A stretch of DNA of 64,000 nt from Acidimicrobiales bacterium (GTDB lineage Bacteria; Actinomycetota; Acidimicrobiia; Acidimicrobiales; SZUA-35): the NCBI GenBank assembly GCA_020629155.1, contig JAHDDW010000003.1, forward strand, positions 1 through 64,000, in the 5' to 3' direction. This document shows positions 62,516 through 64,000 of this stretch, in pieces. The notes beneath the pieces were generated by a model. The model saw only the letters and a program-made list of their open reading frames with translations, made no database searches and was not told where the DNA came from. The stretch's first letter is position 1. Every line of letters begins with the position of its first letter. Position numbers and translations under genes: made by a program.

Positions 62516-64000
62516 TTACACCATTTCGCGGAGTTCGCGTTGGAGATCTTTGATCTCATCACGTAGGCGAGCAGCGTATTCGAAACGCAGATCAGTTGAT
62601 GCTTCGCTCATTTCAGCTTGGAGCGAATCGATCAGGCGGCGCAGCTCGTCTTCAGGCAAATCTGATAGCTCTTTTAGACGTTTCTCTTCATCGGGGCGGC
62701 GTTTGCGTTTCCCGTCACCAGGCACAGGTGCTGTTTCATCGTTCGGGCGGATGAGCGACAAAATATCGGTGACCGCTTTACGCACCGTCTGCGGGTCGAT
62801 GCCATGTTTTTCGTTGTAGGCCATCTGCAAGCCACGGCGACGGTTCGTCTCTGAAATTGCTTTTTGCATCGACGGTGTCATTTTGTCGGCATACATAATC
62901 ACTTTGCCGTCGACGTTACGAGCTGCGCGACCGATAGTCTGCACAAGCGACGTTTCGCTACGTAAAAAACCTTCTTTATCTGCATCTAAGATATTGACAA
63001 GCTGCACCTCGGGCAGATCTAACCCTTCTCGCAATAAGTTGATGCCGACCAGCACATCGAACTCGCCAAGCCGCAAACCTCGCAATGTTTCGATGCGCTG
63101 GATTGTGTCTATTTCACTGTGAAGATAGCGAACTTTTACACCTTGTTCAAGCAGATAGTCAGTTAAATCTTCCGCCATCTTTTTCGTTAGCGTTGTTACT
63201 AAAACACGGCCTTCATTTTCAACAACGTTCGTGATATTTTCAAGCAAATCGTCGATTTGGCCTTTGGTTGGTTTCACAATAATTTCAGGGTCAAGCAAAC
63301 CAGTTGGGCGCACAATCTGTTCAACAATAGCTTTGGAATGCTCCAACTCATACGGTCCAGGCGTCGCAGAAAGAAATATTGTTTGCCCAGCTTTTTCGAG
63401 CCACTCCTCGAATTGAAGCGGACGGTTATCGGCCGCAGACGGCAGACGAAAACCGTGTTCGATCAGTGTTGCCTTGCGGCTTCGGTCGCCTTGATATTGC
63501 GCGTGAAGCTGCGGCACCGCAACGTGGCTTTCATCAAGCACCATCAAATAGTCATCAGGGAAAAAATCGATCAGCGTGTTTGGTGTTTCACCAGCGCCAC
63601 GACCATCGATATGACGACTATAGTTTTCGATGCCGTTGCAGAATCCCATCTCGGCCATCATCTCTAAATCATATTCGGTGCGCATCCGCAGACGCTGCGC
63701 CTCCAATAACTTGTTTTCTTTCTCAAATAGCTGCAAACGATCACGCAACTCGTCTTCTATTCGCACGATCGCTTTTGTCATTCGCTCTTCAGATGCGACA
63801 TAATGCGACGCTGGAAAGATGACCAGCTGGTCGAGAGATTCGATGCGTTCGCCTGTCACAGGATCTAGCGTGGTGATCTGCTCTACTTCATCGCCAAAAA
63901 GTTCAACCCGAACAATATGTTCCTCATAGGCTGGATGTATTTCGATCACATCACCACGGACACGAAACGTACCACGCACAAGGTTCATATCGTTGCGATC
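62516..64000 (-). CDS. uvrB: UvrABC system protein B, 3' part
   Basis: UvrB opens damaged DNA and passes it to UvrC in nucleotide excision repair. About 490 codons are inside the window; the frame stays open through base 64000, so the 5' part with the P-loop lies outside. Visible are [16 protein letters not shown], the [14 protein letters not shown] motif, SATPGPYEL, the helicase motifs [20 protein letters not shown] and TIGRAARN, and a C-terminal UVR domain ([20 protein letters not shown]) that binds UvrC. Confidence 0.97.
   Translation of the reverse strand, partial: DRNDMNLVRGTFRVRGDVIEIHPAYEEHIVRVELFGDEVEQITTLDPVTGERIESLDQLVIFPASHYVASEERMTKAIVRIEDELRDRLQLFEKENKLLEAQRLRMRTEYDLEMMAEMGFCNGIENYSRHIDGRGAGETPNTLIDFFPDDYLMVLDESHVAVPQLHAQYQGDRSRKATLIEHGFRLPSAADNRPLQFEEWLEKAGQTIFLSATPGPYELEHSKAIVEQIVRPTGLLDPEIIVKPTKGQIDDLLENITNVVENEGRVLVTTLTKKMAEDLTDYLLEQGVKVRYLHSEIDTIQRIETLRGLRLGEFDVLVGINLLREGLDLPEVQLVNILDADKEGFLRSETSLVQTIGRAARNVDGKVIMYADKMTPSMQKAISETNRRRGLQMAYNEKHGIDPQTVRKAVTDILSLIRPNDETAPVPGDGKRKRRPDEEKRLKELSDLPEDELRRLIDSLQAEMSEASTDLRFEYAARLRDEIKDLQRELREMV

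Noticed and set aside
1-64000. tRNA, rRNA, CRISPR arrays and complete insertion sequences
   Set aside because: I looked through the intergenic regions by eye and found no convincing example; a tRNAscan or Rfam run could still reveal one.

Overview
This is a bacterial chromosome segment of moderate GC, gene-dense and mostly read from the minus strand. It most likely comes from an actinobacterium. The best taxonomic marker is a mycothione reductase (44400-45773). Support comes from a GAAC-N4-GTTC SOS-box-like site and many genes whose TANNNT -10 box sits 6-7 bases before the start codon, the layout of leaderless mRNAs known from Actinobacteria and Deinococcus. I cannot place it below phylum. 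No tRNA, rRNA, CRISPR array or complete transposon was seen.

Layout. 1-2.7 kb: hisH-hisA-hisF, with an extra 17-codon ORF between hisH and hisA, and a divergent 58-residue protein. 2.8-6.3 kb: pheS-pheT. 6.4-8.0 kb: an AAA ATPase/PD-(D/E)XK gene. 8.1-18.5 kb: a cell-surface polysaccharide region (ABC-2 permease, rmlC-rmlD-rmlA, glycosyltransferases, a DUF2142-like membrane protein, a coiled-coil protein), interrupted by a Fic protein with a nuclease-like N-terminus. 18.6-20.4 kb: pabB-pabC. 20.3-26.5 kb: a tightly overlapping herA-sbcD(mre11)-sbcC(rad50)-nurA operon, the archaeal-style DNA end-resection set. 26.6-27.1 kb: non-coding, with tandem repeats and a foldable leader before a peroxiredoxin gene. 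28.1-31.3 kb: a second AAA/nuclease paralogue and a ProA-like gene with an extra N-terminal domain. 31.5-38.0 kb: SNF2 helicase, SWIM zinc-finger protein and HrpB helicase, with an SOS-box-like site at the SNF2 promoter. 38.1-45.8 kb: two unknown proteins, trpS, an RlmG-like methyltransferase, a Phd/PIN toxin-antitoxin pair beside a broken ROK kinase, a methyltransferase and mycothione reductase. 45.9-50.1 kb: a third ATPase/nuclease gene behind a 16-bp palindrome, a frameshifted MFS transporter and an unknown protein. 50.2-61.2 kb: cell-envelope genes (UDP-xylose synthase, UDP-glucose dehydrogenase, a 2388-residue DUF11-repeat surface protein, an LCP-family ligase). 61.4-64 kb: an MFS-like transporter and the 3' part of uvrB, which runs off the window.

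How the genes work together. The rml genes (rmlB is not here) make dTDP-rhamnose, and the dehydrogenase/decarboxylase pair makes UDP-glucuronate and UDP-xylose. Glycosyltransferases, the permease and the LCP protein could build a surface polymer and attach it to the wall. HerA-Mre11-Rad50-NurA, SNF2/SWIM/HrpB and UvrB make this a repair-rich segment. The three ATPase-nuclease genes, the PIN toxin-antitoxin pair and the Fic fusion look like accessory conflict genes scattered among housekeeping ones.
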